Origin: Solitalea canadensis DSM 3403
GTDB lineage: Bacteria; Bacteroidota; Bacteroidia; Sphingobacteriales; Sphingobacteriaceae
NCBI RefSeq assembly: GCF_000242635.2
Contig: NC_017770.1
Coordinates: 4,724,669 to 4,788,668, forward strand
Direction of reading: 5' to 3'
DNA length: 64,000 nt
A program made the position numbers and the translations under genes. Of the stretch, positions 36,653-46,950 are shown one piece after another. Each line of letters opens with the position of its first letter. Position 1 is the stretch's first letter. The notes under the pieces were generated by a model. That model made no database searches and was not told where the DNA came from. It saw only the letters and a program-made list of their open reading frames with translations.

Positions 36653-37213
36653 TTATTGCTCTTTACCCAATAATCCGTCATGTTCTCTAAAATAAGCTTC
36701 TGTTGAGTAATAGATTTGGCCGATAAACTTTCCCTGCGGGTCATATCTCTTTTCTAATATGATTTTCTGATCGGTATCATCGGTAAGAGGTTCTCCACTG
36801 GTCCATAATTTTTTCTTTGCCAAATAGTCGTTCTTTTTAAGTATAAAATATTGTGAAACTGAAAGATTAGAAATTGCGGGTAATATTCCTGCTGGTTGTC
36901 CTTCTGCATTAAAGAATGACCGTTTATACAGATCTCCATCTTTATTATATTCAGATAGCTCAAAGACTATGTCTGATTGAAATGGGATTAGTTTGTTATT
37001 AAAGAATCTAAATCTTAATAGTTGTCGACTGGTATTATAGAGGTCAATTGCTGCAGTATCGGTAGTTTTAATCTGACTACCCTTAAGTGTTAATTCAGTT
37101 AGCTTAAACTGCTTTATCTTTTTCGCTTCGTTGACATACTTATTGTCTACAGCCTGACACCAGCCATAAAGGTTTATGAATGTAAACAATAGTACAACGA
37201 CTACAAATTTCAT
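36653..37213 (-). CDS. Secreted protein of unknown function
   Basis: A 186-residue protein with a signal peptide (about 1-19, ends YGWCQ). Later parts are mixed, with repeated YDP/YNKDG-type turns (LSEYNKDGDLYKRSFFNAEG, EKRYDPQGKFIGQIYYS) that resemble short beta-hairpin repeats seen in MORN-like or antitoxin-like surface proteins. No family is recognised. Confidence 0.6.
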   Translation of the reverse strand: MKFVVVVLLFTFINLYGWCQAVDNKYVNEAKKIKQFKLTELTLKGSQIKTTDTAAIDLYNTSRQLLRFRFFNNKLIPFQSDIVFELSEYNKDGDLYKRSFFNAEGQPAGILPAISNLSVSQYFILKKNDYLAKKKLWTSGEPLTDDTDQKIILEKRYDPQGKFIGQIYYSTEAYFREHDGLLGKEQ

Positions 37214-37335
37214 AAAATCAGCGCAAAGTTTAGTTTAGGTATTTTCCCTAAAGTTTAGCACTTTAAGGTGAAAATTCATATTTGGTGGTGGAGTATCGAA
37301 AACCGCCTATACAAAATCTATATACTTAATATATG

Positions 37336-37364
37336 AAAAAAGCTCCCTAAAAGGAAGCTTTTTT
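37336..37364 (-). terminator. Terminator of the M20 hydrolase gene
   Basis: On the minus strand AAAAAAGCTTCC pairs with GGGAGCTTTTTT, with one T-G wobble and a 5-base loop, ending in T. It lies 20 bases beyond the stop codon. Confidence 0.7.
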
Positions 37365-37383
37365 GTATACAATTATTAGTTTT

Positions 37384-38568
37384 TTAATTACCTAATTCTT
37401 TTACTGCAATATATGCCATCAGCCCTGTACTGGTTTCCAAAGCTTTCTCATCAATATCAAATGTTGGGGTATGAACGGAAGAGGTAATTCCTCTGGCTTC
37501 ATTACGAGTTCCTAGGCGATAAAAACATGCATTGGTAACTTGTGAATAATAAGCGAAATCTTCTGCAGCCATCCAAATATCAAGGTCCTCAACGTTTTCT
37601 TTACCTAAGTATTCTTCAGCCGATTTACGTGCAGCCTCCGTGATTTTTTCTTCGTTAACCAAAAATGGATAACCATTAGCAATCACAAAATCACAACTTC
37701 CGCCCATGCTTTCTGCAATTCCTTCTGCAATTTTCTTCATGCGCAAATGAGCCTCTTTTCTCCATTTTTCATCAAGTGTGCGGAAAGTACCTTCCATTTT
37801 TACTTCATTCGGAATTACATTTGTTGCTCCGTTTGCATTGATCTTTCCAATAGAAAGGACGGAAGGTAAACGAGGATCGGCAATACGACTGACTACTTGT
37901 TGTAATGCGACAATAATATGTGCTGAAATTAAAACAGGATCAATATTCATGTGAGGTTGAGCTCCATGTCCACCTTTCCCTTTTACGGTTATGTAAAGTT
38001 CGTCTGTTGAAGCCATGTACTGTCCTGACCGGAATCCAACTTTTCCTGCATCTATCAACGGCATTACATGTTGCCCGATGATTCCATTTGGTTTAGGATT
38101 TTCAAGTACTCCTTCCTTTATCATTATGCTTGCACCACCCGGCAATAATTCTTCTCCTGGCTGAAAAATCAATTTTACAGTTCCGCCGAATTCAGATTTT
38201 AAAGAAGAAAGGATTTTTGCTGTGCCCAAAAGAGATGCGCTATGTACATCGTGACCGCAGGCATGCATTACACCTTCGTTCATTGATTTATATTCAACAT
38301 TATTGGCTTCGATGATTGGCAATGCATCCATGTCTGCCCGTAAGGCAATAACTTTATCTGAAGTTTTCTCTCCTCTTATTAAGCCTACAATACCTGTTTC
38401 AGCTTTTTTCTCGAAAGGAATTCCCCATTCCGTTAGTTTTGAGGCAATAAAATCTGATGTCTGATATTCTTTGAAAGAAAGTTCGGGATTGGCATGTATA
38501 TGACGACGATTGGCAATAGTTTCCTGATGGATATCTTTTGCCAATGCCTGAATTTTTTCCTTTAACAT
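37384..38568 (-). CDS. M20-family amidohydrolase (HipO-like)
   Basis: A 394-residue metal-dependent amidase. The sequence follows the N-acyl-L-amino acid amidohydrolase branch: RRHIHANPELSFKEYQTS, IALRADMDALPI, MHACGHDVHSASLLG (metal ligands), IFQPGEELLPGGASIMI, the dimerisation domain GGHGAQPHMNIDPVLIS and AAEDFAYYSQ. Such enzymes hydrolyse N-acyl or hippurate-type amides; the substrate is not readable. Cytoplasmic, no signal peptide. Confidence 0.92.
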   Translation of the reverse strand: MLKEKIQALAKDIHQETIANRRHIHANPELSFKEYQTSDFIASKLTEWGIPFEKKAETGIVGLIRGEKTSDKVIALRADMDALPIIEANNVEYKSMNEGVMHACGHDVHSASLLGTAKILSSLKSEFGGTVKLIFQPGEELLPGGASIMIKEGVLENPKPNGIIGQHVMPLIDAGKVGFRSGQYMASTDELYITVKGKGGHGAQPHMNIDPVLISAHIIVALQQVVSRIADPRLPSVLSIGKINANGATNVIPNEVKMEGTFRTLDEKWRKEAHLRMKKIAEGIAESMGGSCDFVIANGYPFLVNEEKITEAARKSAEEYLGKENVEDLDIWMAAEDFAYYSQVTNACFYRLGTRNEARGITSSVHTPTFDIDEKALETSTGLMAYIAVKELGN

Positions 38569-38652
38569 ATAATTAGGTATGGATACATAATTCAGGTACC
38601 AATGATTCTTAAAAAGAAACTAGAGGTTATGAATTATTAACTGTGGACTATT

Positions 38653-39297
38653 TTACTGAGGTAATTCCGTTTCTCCTTCTTGATAAACCTTTTGTTGGTT
38701 TAGTTTGTCAGAAACGATAAATGCTACATCAAAGTCTTTATCAAGTAATTTTTTTACGCGTTCTGCATCTGTACGAGTTGCAAAGTCGCCAACCCTTAAT
38801 TTATAATTTGGGACTTGATAACTCAAATAACTTCCTAATTCAGGGTATTTAAGGGCAAACTTTATTTGCAGGCTATAAGCCTCATTTCTGTTAGGTCCAG
38901 AATAAATTTGTAAACGAAATCCAAAAGCTGGTGGTTTTCTGTTGATCTCAATGCGTTTTGCCAGTAGCTCATTGATTCCTGGTTGAGCCACCACTTCCAC
39001 ATTTGATAATAAGATTGAGTCTCTAACAATTGAAGTGTTTTCAAAGCCAGAATTATCATCAATCAATGGTTTTTTAGGAGCTTCAACAGGTGATTTTTCT
39101 GGTTTAACAGCAGGTACCGTAGTTGGTTTAGCCGGAGCGTTTTGTTTAGCTGGAGTAGTGGCCGGTTTTTGACCCGGTTTGTTGGTAGTAGTAGAGGGTT
39201 TGGTAACCGGTTTAGTGGGTTTCTGTTGTGCACAAACCAGTACCGGAACTGCCAGAAGCAGTGAGAGCACTATAAAAATCCTTTTTCCTGTCAACAT
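38653..39297 (-). CDS. SPOR-domain secreted protein
   Basis: A 214-residue protein with signal peptide (about 1-23, ends VLVCAQ), a Pro/Thr/Lys/Ala-rich low-complexity linker (about 25-75) and a C-terminal SPOR domain (about 120-205), with FGFRLQIYSGPNRNEAYSLQ and YKLRVGDFATRTDAERVKKL. SPOR domains bind denuded peptidoglycan glycan at division sites. It is probably periplasmic and wall-associated. It lies just downstream of secA, separated by a hairpin. Confidence 0.85.
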   Translation of the reverse strand: MLTGKRIFIVLSLLLAVPVLVCAQQKPTKPVTKPSTTTNKPGQKPATTPAKQNAPAKPTTVPAVKPEKSPVEAPKKPLIDDNSGFENTSIVRDSILLSNVEVVAQPGINELLAKRIEINRKPPAFGFRLQIYSGPNRNEAYSLQIKFALKYPELGSYLSYQVPNYKLRVGDFATRTDAERVKKLLDKDFDVAFIVSDKLNQQKVYQEGETELPQ

Positions 39298-39331
39298 TGA
39301 ACAATGAATGATTTTAAATTAAAATATAAAG

Positions 39332-39359
39332 GTACAATTCCGAATGCTCGGAATTGTAC
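39332..39359 (-). terminator. Hairpin terminator downstream of secA
   Basis: GTACAATTCCGA (39332-39343) is complementary to 39348-39359 around a 4-base loop. On the minus strand it is followed by a moderately T-rich stretch. Confidence 0.6.
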
Positions 39360-39383
39360 TCTATAGCTGTTTTTTTAATTTTT

Positions 39384-42300
39384 TTATGCCATTCCGGCTC
39401 CGTGGCAGTTTTTGTATTTTTTGCCACTTCCGCATGGACAAGGATCATTTCTGCCGATTTTTGGATCAACTCTAACAGGCTGTTGTTTTACTGCAACATC
39501 AGCTGCAAGGTCTGCAGGTAAATGGCCTCCATTATCTTGATATTCTGGGTGACTTACTTTTAAGTTACTCAAATCAGTACGTTGAATCGGAGCAGCTTCA
39601 CGAACTTCCTCTGGCTCATTCATTGGAATAGTTCCTTTGAATAAGAAGTCGATCACATCTTTATTAATGCTTGATAAACGTTGCTTGAATAAATTGAATG
39701 ATTCAAACTTGTACACCAATAAAGGATCTTTTTGTTCGTAAACAGCGTTTTGAACGGACTGTTTTAACTCATCCATCTCACGCAAATGCTCTCTCCAAGC
39801 ATCGTCAATCGTATATAGCAATACAGAACGTTCGAATGCTCTAACTACTTCAGCGCCATGAGTATCATATGCTTTCTTAAGGTTTACCGGAATCTGAACT
39901 CCACGAACGCCATCAGAGAAAGGAACAACAATGTTTTCAATCACTTCTCCTCTGGTTTCAAAAACATCTTTAATAACTGGGTAAGCAGTATTTCCGATAG
40001 CTTCTGATTTACGACGATAGTGATCGGCTAATTGTTGATATACAGTTGACACCGTACTTGCCGAATTTCCATCCAGAAACTCTTTTTCATCCATTTCTGT
40101 ATGGTAAGCGAATAAACGAAGCAATTCAAGTTTGAAACCTTCGTAGTTACGGTCTTCTTTATATTGTTGAACAAGTTCTTCAGCTGTATCGAAAATCATA
40201 TTGTCGATATCAACCTCCAAACGCTCACCAAATAATGCATTATGACGTTTGCTATAGATAACAGTACGTTGTGAGTTCATCACATCGTCATATTCTAACA
40301 AACGTTTACGAGTACCGAAGTGGTTTTCTTCTACTTTTTTCTGGGCGCGTTCAATAGATTTGGTGATCATTGAATGCTGAATTACTTCACCTTCTTCTAA
40401 TCCCATTTTATCCATTAAAGAAGCAATACGCTCAGAGCCGAACAAGCGCATCAACTCATCTTGTAAGGAAACGAAGAATTGTGAAGATCCCGGATCTCCC
40501 TGACGACCTGCACGACCACGTAACTGACGGTCAACACGACGCGATTCATGACGTTCGGTACCTATAATTGCTAAACCTCCGGCATCTTTAACGCCTGGGC
40601 CTAACTTAATGTCGGTACCACGACCAGCCATGTTGGTGGCAATAGTTACTGTACTAGCCTGACCAGCTTCAGCAACGATTTCAGCCTCACGTTGGTGTAA
40701 TTTTGCGTTCAGTACGTTGTGCTTGATGCCACGAAGCTTAAGCATACGGCTTAATAATTCCGAAATTTCAACTGAGGTTGTACCTACCAGCACAGGGCGA
40801 CCTGCCTCGGTAAGTTTTACAATCTCATCAACAACGGCATTGTATTTTTCACGCGCAGTTTTATAAACTAAATCTTCCTGGTCTTTACGAGAAATTCCTC
40901 TGTTTGTAGGCACCTCAACAACGTCCAGTTTATAGATTTGCCAGAACTCACCCGCTTCTGTTGTAGCTGTACCGGTCATACCACAAAGTTTGTGATACAT
41001 ACGGAAGTAGTTCTGTAAGGTAATAGTAGCAAAAGTTTGTGTTGCGTCTTCAACTTTAACATTCTCTTTTGCTTCGATCGCCTGGTGCAAGCCATCCGAA
41101 TAACGACGACCCTCCATGATACGACCTGTCTGTTCGTCAACGATTTTTACTTTTCCTTCATCAATGATGTATTCAACATCTTTTTCAAATAAGGTATAAG
41201 CTTTTAATAATTGGTTGATCGAGTGGATACGCTCTGATTTAACAGAGAAGTCACGCATTAATTCATCTTTACGTGCAATTTTCTCTTCATCAGAAAGGGT
41301 TGATTTCTCAATTTCAGCGATTTCATTACCAACATCAGGCATAATGAAGAAATGAGGGTCTTCACCGGTAGCGGTGATCATTTCAATACCTTTTTCAGTA
41401 AGCTCAATTGAGTTATTTTTTTCGTCGATTACGAAGAATAGTTCCGCATCGGCTTTTGGCATTTCTTTTTGTTGATCCTGCAGATAATAGTTTTCAGTTT
41501 TCTGCAACACCTGGCGCATACCTTGTTCACTTAAGAACTTGATTAACGCTTTGCTTTTTGGTAAACCACGGAATGCACGTAATAAGGCTAAACCTCCCTC
41601 ATCAGATTTGCTCTCAGCAAGGGCTTTTTTAGCTTCGGTGATAAATCCGTTTACTGCATTTTTTTGAGCATTAACTAAGCGCTCGATACGTGGTTTTAAA
41701 TCATAGAATTCATGTTGATCTCCGCGTGGAATTGGTCCTGAGATAATCAAAGGAGTACGAGCATCGTCAATTAAAACGGAGTCAACCTCATCCACCATTG
41801 CATAGTGTAATTTACGTTGAACCAGCTCTTCCGGATTACGTGCCATATTGTCGCGCAGGTAATCGAAACCAAATTCGTTATTCGTACCGAAAGTAATATC
41901 TGCCAAGTAAGCCTGACGACGTTCTTCTGAGTTAGGTTGGTGTTTATCGATACAATCAACAGTTAAGCCATGGAACTCATACAGAGGGCCCATCCACTCA
42001 CTGTCACGACGAGCTAGGTAATCATTCACGGTTACAATGTGAACGCCCTGGCCTGCAATTGCATTTAAGTAAGCCGGTAATGTTGCCACAAGGGTTTTAC
42101 CCTCACCGGTAGCCATTTCCGAAATTTTACCCTGGTGTAAAACCGCTCCACCCAATAACTGCACATCATAATGAATCATGTTCCAGGTTACTTCATTGCC
42201 AGCAGCTAACCAGGTGTTTTTATGAATGGCTTTGTCACCGTTGATGATCACATTGCTCTTACGAGCCGCCAATTCACGGTCAGCTTGTGTAGCAGTTACC

Positions 42301-42683
42301 TCTATTTGAGTGTTTTCAGTAAAGCGACGAGCGGTTTCTTTAACAACAGCAAAGGCTTCAGGCAATAATTGCAAAAGAACCTTTTCTAACTCCTGATCTC
42401 GTTCTTTTTTTAGTTTATCAACTTTTTCATAGATGCCTACTTTTTCAGTAATGCCAATCGTTAGGTCTTCACCTTCTTTTTGAAGACTGTCGATTTGCTC
42501 ATCTATGCTTTTAAGATGATCCGCAATTCTCTGTTTAAACTCAATGGTCTTAGCACGAAGTTCATCATGGCTAAGACTCTGTAATTTGGAGTATTCTGCC
42601 TTCGTCTGCTCAACTAACGGGAGCAAGGCTTTGATATCTCTTTCCGACTTGCTGCCGAATAGTTTTGTTAAAAACCCTAACAT
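39384..42683 (-). CDS. secA: Preprotein translocase ATPase SecA
   Basis: A 1099-residue motor ATPase of the Sec export pathway. Walker [20 protein letters not shown], the DEAD-type [31 protein letters not shown] and [18 protein letters not shown] are all clear. The C-terminus ends in the zinc-binding [14 protein letters not shown]. It is longer than E. coli SecA (about 900) because of inserts in the first nucleotide-binding and preprotein regions, as is usual for Bacteroidetes. It works with the SecG encoded at 9592-9954. Confidence 0.98.
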   Translation of the reverse strand: MLGFLTKLFGSKSERDIKALLPLVEQTKAEYSKLQSLSHDELRAKTIEFKQRIADHLKSIDEQIDSLQKEGEDLTIGITEKVGIYEKVDKLKKERDQELEKVLLQLLPEAFAVVKETARRFTENTQIEVTATQADRELAARKSNVIINGDKAIHKNTWLAAGNEVTWNMIHYDVQLLGGAVLHQGKISEMATGEGKTLVATLPAYLNAIAGQGVHIVTVNDYLARRDSEWMGPLYEFHGLTVDCIDKHQPNSEERRQAYLADITFGTNNEFGFDYLRDNMARNPEELVQRKLHYAMVDEVDSVLIDDARTPLIISGPIPRGDQHEFYDLKPRIERLVNAQKNAVNGFITEAKKALAESKSDEGGLALLRAFRGLPKSKALIKFLSEQGMRQVLQKTENYYLQDQQKEMPKADAELFFVIDEKNNSIELTEKGIEMITATGEDPHFFIMPDVGNEIAEIEKSTLSDEEKIARKDELMRDFSVKSERIHSINQLLKAYTLFEKDVEYIIDEGKVKIVDEQTGRIMEGRRYSDGLHQAIEAKENVKVEDATQTFATITLQNYFRMYHKLCGMTGTATTEAGEFWQIYKLDVVEVPTNRGISRKDQEDLVYKTAREKYNAVVDEIVKLTEAGRPVLVGTTSVEISELLSRMLKLRGIKHNVLNAKLHQREAEIVAEAGQASTVTIATNMAGRGTDIKLGPGVKDAGGLAIIGTERHESRRVDRQLRGRAGRQGDPGSSQFFVSLQDELMRLFGSERIASLMDKMGLEEGEVIQHSMITKSIERAQKKVEENHFGTRKRLLEYDDVMNSQRTVIYSKRHNALFGERLEVDIDNMIFDTAEELVQQYKEDRNYEGFKLELLRLFAYHTEMDEKEFLDGNSASTVSTVYQQLADHYRRKSEAIGNTAYPVIKDVFETRGEVIENIVVPFSDGVRGVQIPVNLKKAYDTHGAEVVRAFERSVLLYTIDDAWREHLREMDELKQSVQNAVYEQKDPLLVYKFESFNLFKQRLSSINKDVIDFLFKGTIPMNEPEEVREAAPIQRTDLSNLKVSHPEYQDNGGHLPADLAADVAVKQQPVRVDPKIGRNDPCPCGSGKKYKNCHGAGMA

Positions 42684-42880
42684 TCTTCTAAAATTTTACT
42701 GCAATAAAAACTCAAGTATCGAGCCAAATGATTTGTACAGACATTTTGACACAACCCGAAGCGGTAAAGTTAATGTTTTTTGGGAATTGGAGTTTACAGA
42801 CGCTGAAAGTTTTACATTAGAAAAGGATTAGAATTTCAAAAAATCATAGTTCTTCTCTCTATCGACTTTGTGGAATATAA

Positions 42881-42888
42881 TATTTTTG
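42881..42888 (+). promoter_or_regulatory. Candidate -7 element for the EEP-family gene
   Basis: TATTTTTG, an exact TAnnTTTG match, 82 bases before the start at 42971. The rest of the gap from 42684 shows no further structure. Confidence 0.35.
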
Positions 42889-42970
42889 TTACTTTGCGGG
42901 TAACCCAATGTATCAATATATCCTTCTCTGAGGTTAAATCGTTATCTTGTTAACCGTTAAACTGTAAATT

Positions 42971-43732
42971 ATGAGAAGTGTCGTAACTCTTTTTACTTTT
43001 TTGTTGCCAATAGCTTTTGCTAAATCGTATGCTCAAACCAAGCTGAAAGTTATTACTTACAGCATAAAGTATGGTGAGAATCCTTTTGAGAATAAATCCA
43101 ATATCGAGGATGTTGGTAAATTTCTTTATGATATGCAAGCAGATTTTGTTGCTCTGCAAGCAGTAGATAGTGTAACAACACGATCCGGAAAAGTGAATCA
43201 GCCTCAGGAATTTGAACAGATCACTAGTTTATATAAAGTGTTTTCTGCGTCACAACAGATAGATAATGGTAAGACCGGAATACTTTTGCTATCAAAATGG
43301 CCGATTACTTCTACGCGGATTATAAAATTACCTGACAATAAGTTAGGAACTCCTCAAACTGCAATAATAGCTGATGTTAAGATGGAGGGAAATAAGAGCA
43401 TGACTTTCATTTGTGCCAATCTTGATGATAAATATGGGGCCAATCGGGAAAATCAGTTGAATGCAATTACCAAAGCCGCAAATACGGATAATCCGGTTAT
43501 TTTTGCTGGCAATCTGAATATTGATCCTGCCGATCTTGAATTTGATAGTATCAAGAAAAAATGGCAAGATACCGGTAACTCTGCTTACACCTATGATTTT
43601 AACGGAACTCAAAAACGGATTGATTATATCTTGCTTTCAAAGAAGAATACATGGAATGTGGTAGAATATAAAGTATATCCACAACGATATTCTGATCATT
43701 TTCCGGTAGTGACGAAGTTGGAGGTTTTTTAG
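42971..43732 (+). CDS. Secreted endonuclease/exonuclease/phosphatase-family protein
   Basis: A 253-residue protein with signal peptide (about 1-21, ends KSYAQ). The EEP fold is shown by LKVITYSIKYGENPF, ADFVALQAVDSVTTRSG (the usual catalytic Glu after LQ is replaced by Ala), VIFAGNLNIDPADLE (usually GDxN, here GNLN) and the closing YPQRYSDHFPVVTKLE with the SDHxP motif. Two usual catalytic acids are changed, so it may lack hydrolase activity. Probable role in the periplasm unknown. The gene is followed by a repeat-flanked terminator. Confidence 0.82.
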   Translation: MRSVVTLFTFLLPIAFAKSYAQTKLKVITYSIKYGENPFENKSNIEDVGKFLYDMQADFVALQAVDSVTTRSGKVNQPQEFEQITSLYKVFSASQQIDNGKTGILLLSKWPITSTRIIKLPDNKLGTPQTAIIADVKMEGNKSMTFICANLDDKYGANRENQLNAITKAANTDNPVIFAGNLNIDPADLEFDSIKKKWQDTGNSAYTYDFNGTQKRIDYILLSKKNTWNVVEYKVYPQRYSDHFPVVTKLEVF

Positions 43733-43740
43733 TCGAGAGC

Positions 43741-43882
43741 CTTGAGTCCGGAGTCTTGAGTCGCAAACTATAACGCAGAGAATTAAATAGTATAAAAGAA
43801 GAAGGCTTTCATAATTGAAAGCCTTCTTCTTTTATACATTCCGGACTCTTGACCCCAGACTCTTAACTCCAGACTCAGGACT
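43741..43882. repeat. Inverted GAGTCCGGAGTCTT repeats flanking a terminator
   Basis: Left of the hairpin (43744-43762) lies GAGTCCGGAGTCTT followed by GAGTC. Right of it (about 43840-43882), on the minus strand, are three related units: GAGTCTGGAGTTAA, GAGTCTGGGGTCAA and GAGTCCGGA. The units face each other across the hairpin at 43791-43836. Confidence 0.65.
43791..43836. terminator. Bidirectional terminator with perfect 21-bp arms
   Basis: Positions 43791-43811 and 43816-43836 are exact complements around a 4-base loop, with core GAAGGCTTTCA and A/T-rich outer ends. It lies between the convergent EEP-family gene and polA. Confidence 0.9.
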
Positions 43883-43885
43883 AAA

Positions 43886-46714
43886 TTAATGCGCTTCTAA
43901 CCAGTTTTGGCCTAAACCACTTTCTACAAGGATTGGAACTTCCATTTTTATAGCTGACTTCATCAATTCTTCAATAACAGGGCGAACTCGTTCTACTTCT
44001 GTTTTAGGAACATCAAAAACCAGCTCATCATGCACCTGCAATATCATCTGGGTTTCTACTTTCATGGATTTTAGTTCGCGATGAATATTAATCATGGCGA
44101 CTTTGATCATATCGGCTGCAGAGCCTTGAATTGGGGCGTTAATCGCATTTCGTTCGGCGAATCCACGAACCACCGCGTTAGCAGAGGTAATGTCGCGCAG
44201 GTATCTTCTTCTACCTAAAATAGTTTGAACGTAACCGTTTTCGCGAGCAAAGTTCATCGTATCACTCATGTATTGTTTAATACCTGAATATTGGCGGAAA
44301 TACTCGTCAATAATCTCAGCGGCCTCTTTACGGGGAATGCCAAGGTTTTGAGACAAACCGAAAGCTGATTGACCGTAAATGATACCAAAGTTCACCGCTT
44401 TTGCATTTCTGCGTTGATCAGAAGTAACTTCATCCAATGTGACGCCATAAACCTTTGCCGCAGTAGCCCGGTGAATATCGTATCCTTTCAGGAAAGCATC
44501 TAACATACCTTCGTCTTTACTGATTTCGGCGATAATACGAAGTTCGATCTGCGAATAATCGGCAGAAAGAAGAATGAAATCATCATTTTTAGGAATGAAG
44601 GCTCTTCTTACTTCTCTACCCTTTTCGGTTCTGATCGGAATATTTTGCAAATTCGGATTTACTGAACTCAATCTTCCTGTTGCTGCTACAGCCTGGTTAA
44701 ACGAGGTGTGTACTCGTCCCGTTTTAGGATTGATCATCAACGGAAGTGCATCTACATAAGTAGATTTCAGTTTCTGCAATTGTCGGAAATCCAAAACATC
44801 CTGAACCATTTCGTGCTTGGGTGCCAAAGCCGTCAACACATCTTCGCCAGTTTGATATTGGCCGGTTTTGGTCTTTTTAGCTTTAGGGTCGAGTTGAAGT
44901 TTCTCGAATAATACTTCTCCTAATTGTTTTGGAGAAGCAATATTAAAACGTACGCCTGCTTTTTCGTAGATCTGACGTTCTAAACGGGTGATATCATTTT
45001 GTAATTCCTTAGAATAATCTGCAAGGCCTTTTTCGTCAATTTTAATGCCCTCTTTTTCCATGTCGGCTAAAACATAGATAAGTGGATTTTCTACTTCGCG
45101 AGCTAATTTATCAGCATTTAGTGTTGGAAGAATAGGTTCAAAGGCATGTTTAAGTTGAAGGGTAATATCGGCATCTTCAGACGCATATTCACCGGCTTTA
45201 TCAACATCCACATTGCGCATGTTATCCTGACCTTTGCCTTTTTTGCCAATCAGTTCAGTAATGGAAATCGGGGAGTAATTCAGGTAAGATTCAGCCAGAA
45301 AATCCATGTTATGACGAGTGTCAGCATCGATCAGGTAATGAGCGAGCATGGTGTCAAATAATACCCCCTGCACTTCAATTCCGTACCATTTCAGGATCAA
45401 AATGTCATATTTTATATTTTGACCAATCTTTTCAATCGCTGCATTCTCAAAGAAACTTCTAAATTCGTTAACAATCTTTTGCGCTTCGATTTGATCTTCT
45501 GGAACGGGAACATAAAAACCTTCACCAGTTTTCCACGAGAAAGAAAAACCAACAAGTTCTGCATTATTAGCATCAGTTCCGGTGGTTTCAGTATCAAAAC
45601 AAACAGACTTTTGCATTAATAACTGCGAAAGAAGTTGCTGTCTTTCCTCGGCGGTGTTAAGAACTTGGTAATTGTGTTCAGTATTGGCAATCGTTTTAAA
45701 ACTGGTTGGCGTTTCGTAGGCTTCCTCTTCCGCTTCTTCAATCTGCACAGCTACCGTAATTGCCGGCCCGCCAACCGGATTTCCAAACAGATCTGTTTGC
45801 ATGTTGCGATTTTGCATTGCCTGACCGCCAGTTACAACAAATTGCTCACCGAAAACACGTTTTCCTATAGTTCTGAATTCAAGTTCAGCAAAAAGAGGCT
45901 CTAACAATTCCTTGCTTGGCTCCTTAAGTTTTAGGGCATCATCATCAAGTTCAATCGGAACATTAACAAGAATGGTAGCTAACTTTTTAGAAAGTAATCC
46001 TTGTTCTTTAAATGTTTCCAGATTTTCTTTTTGTTTTCCTTTTAATTCGTGTGTATTGGCGAAGATGTTTTCCATTGAGCCGTATTTCTGGATCAATGTT
46101 TTTGCCGTTTTTTCACCAATTCCAGGAACGCCAGGTATATTGTCAACTGCATCGCCCCATAAACCTAATATATCAATTACTTGGTCAACACGCTCTACCT
46201 CCCATTTTTGCAATACTTCCTTAACCCCCATAATTTCCATTTCGTTACCCATACGTGCAGGTTTATAAATGAAAATTTTATCAGTTACGAGCTGTGCAAA
46301 ATCCTTGTCAGGCGTCATCATATAGGTAATGAATCCGTGTTGTTCAGCTTTTTTTGCTAAAGTTCCTATAATATCATCTGCCTCATAACCATCAAAAGTG
46401 ATAACCGGAATATTGAAGCCTTCAATAATTCGCTTTACATATGGCAATGCAGCTGAAAGATCCTCGGGCATTGCTTCGCGATGCGCTTTATAATGTTCAA
46501 AGTCAGTATGACGTTCTGTTGGAGCATCAGTATCAAATACTACAGCAATATGTGTAGGTTGTTCTTTTTTAATCACCTCTAACAAGGTATTCGTAAAACC
46601 CATCATTGCCGAAGTGTTGAGGCCGGATGAAGTGAAACGAGGATTTTTGCTTAATGCAAAATGGGCGCGATAAATCAGCGCCATACCATCTAACAGGAAT
46701 AATTTTTTAGTCAA
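43886..46714 (-). CDS. polA: DNA polymerase I
   Basis: A 942-residue replication and repair polymerase with three domains. The 5'-3' exonuclease (about 1-290) has FLLDGMALIYRAHFA, VVFDTDAPTERH and YEADDIIGTLAKKAE. The 3'-5' exonuclease (about 350-530) keeps its acidic site (CFDTETTGTDANNAELVGF), so proofreading is likely active. The polymerase domain (about 560-942) has LLSADYSQIELRIIAEIS, RRNAKAVNFGIIYGQSAFGL and ILQVHDELVFDVP. The length fits. An exact -7 element lies 24 bases before the start. Confidence 0.98.
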   Translation of the reverse strand: MTKKLFLLDGMALIYRAHFALSKNPRFTSSGLNTSAMMGFTNTLLEVIKKEQPTHIAVVFDTDAPTERHTDFEHYKAHREAMPEDLSAALPYVKRIIEGFNIPVITFDGYEADDIIGTLAKKAEQHGFITYMMTPDKDFAQLVTDKIFIYKPARMGNEMEIMGVKEVLQKWEVERVDQVIDILGLWGDAVDNIPGVPGIGEKTAKTLIQKYGSMENIFANTHELKGKQKENLETFKEQGLLSKKLATILVNVPIELDDDALKLKEPSKELLEPLFAELEFRTIGKRVFGEQFVVTGGQAMQNRNMQTDLFGNPVGGPAITVAVQIEEAEEEAYETPTSFKTIANTEHNYQVLNTAEERQQLLSQLLMQKSVCFDTETTGTDANNAELVGFSFSWKTGEGFYVPVPEDQIEAQKIVNEFRSFFENAAIEKIGQNIKYDILILKWYGIEVQGVLFDTMLAHYLIDADTRHNMDFLAESYLNYSPISITELIGKKGKGQDNMRNVDVDKAGEYASEDADITLQLKHAFEPILPTLNADKLAREVENPLIYVLADMEKEGIKIDEKGLADYSKELQNDITRLERQIYEKAGVRFNIASPKQLGEVLFEKLQLDPKAKKTKTGQYQTGEDVLTALAPKHEMVQDVLDFRQLQKLKSTYVDALPLMINPKTGRVHTSFNQAVAATGRLSSVNPNLQNIPIRTEKGREVRRAFIPKNDDFILLSADYSQIELRIIAEISKDEGMLDAFLKGYDIHRATAAKVYGVTLDEVTSDQRRNAKAVNFGIIYGQSAFGLSQNLGIPRKEAAEIIDEYFRQYSGIKQYMSDTMNFARENGYVQTILGRRRYLRDITSANAVVRGFAERNAINAPIQGSAADMIKVAMINIHRELKSMKVETQMILQVHDELVFDVPKTEVERVRPVIEELMKSAIKMEVPILVESGLGQNWLEAH

Positions 46715-46737
46715 AACGGATATGGTTATGAGACGTA

Positions 46738-46745
46738 CAAATGTA
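46738..46745 (-). promoter_or_regulatory. -7 promoter element for polA
   Basis: Minus strand TACATTTG, an exact TAnnTTTG match, 24 bases before the polA start codon. Confidence 0.5.
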
Positions 46746-46769
46746 AAGGTAATTTTTAATTGGAGATAT

Positions 46770-46896
46770 ACCTCATCCCCGGCCCTTCTCCTTAAGAAGA
46801 AGGGAGCGCTCGGAATGGTATAAAGGTTTTATTGCTTAATAAAATCATTTTAGAGTGGAAACTCTCTTTCTTGAGGAGAAGGGTTGGGGATGAGGT
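46770..46896. repeat. Large structured inverted repeat (29-bp arms, inner hairpins)
   Basis: Arms 46770-46798 (ACCTCATCCCCGGCCC onward) and 46868-46896 are complementary at 26 of 29 positions; the other three are G-T wobbles in a plus-strand transcript. The 69-base centre holds smaller stems: TTTTATT/AATAAAA (46827-46844) and AGAGT/ACTCT (46852-46865). It lies between divergent polA and hutH. It looks like a REP- or MITE-type element without coding capacity. Confidence 0.7.
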
Positions 46897-46911
46897 GTTA
46901 AAATCTTTTTC

Positions 46912-46919
46912 TATTTTTG
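46912..46919 (+). promoter_or_regulatory. -7 promoter element for hutH
   Basis: TATTTTTG, an exact TAnnTTTG match, 31 bases before the hutH start codon and directly beyond the structured repeat. Confidence 0.5.
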
Positions 46920-46950
46920 GGCATCAATCAATAATCAATAAACCAAAAGA

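Noticed and set aside
42544-42831. Open frame of 95 codons on the plus strand overlapping the start of secA
   Set aside because: Most of it is antisense to secA and the rest lies in the promoter region; no domain-like features.
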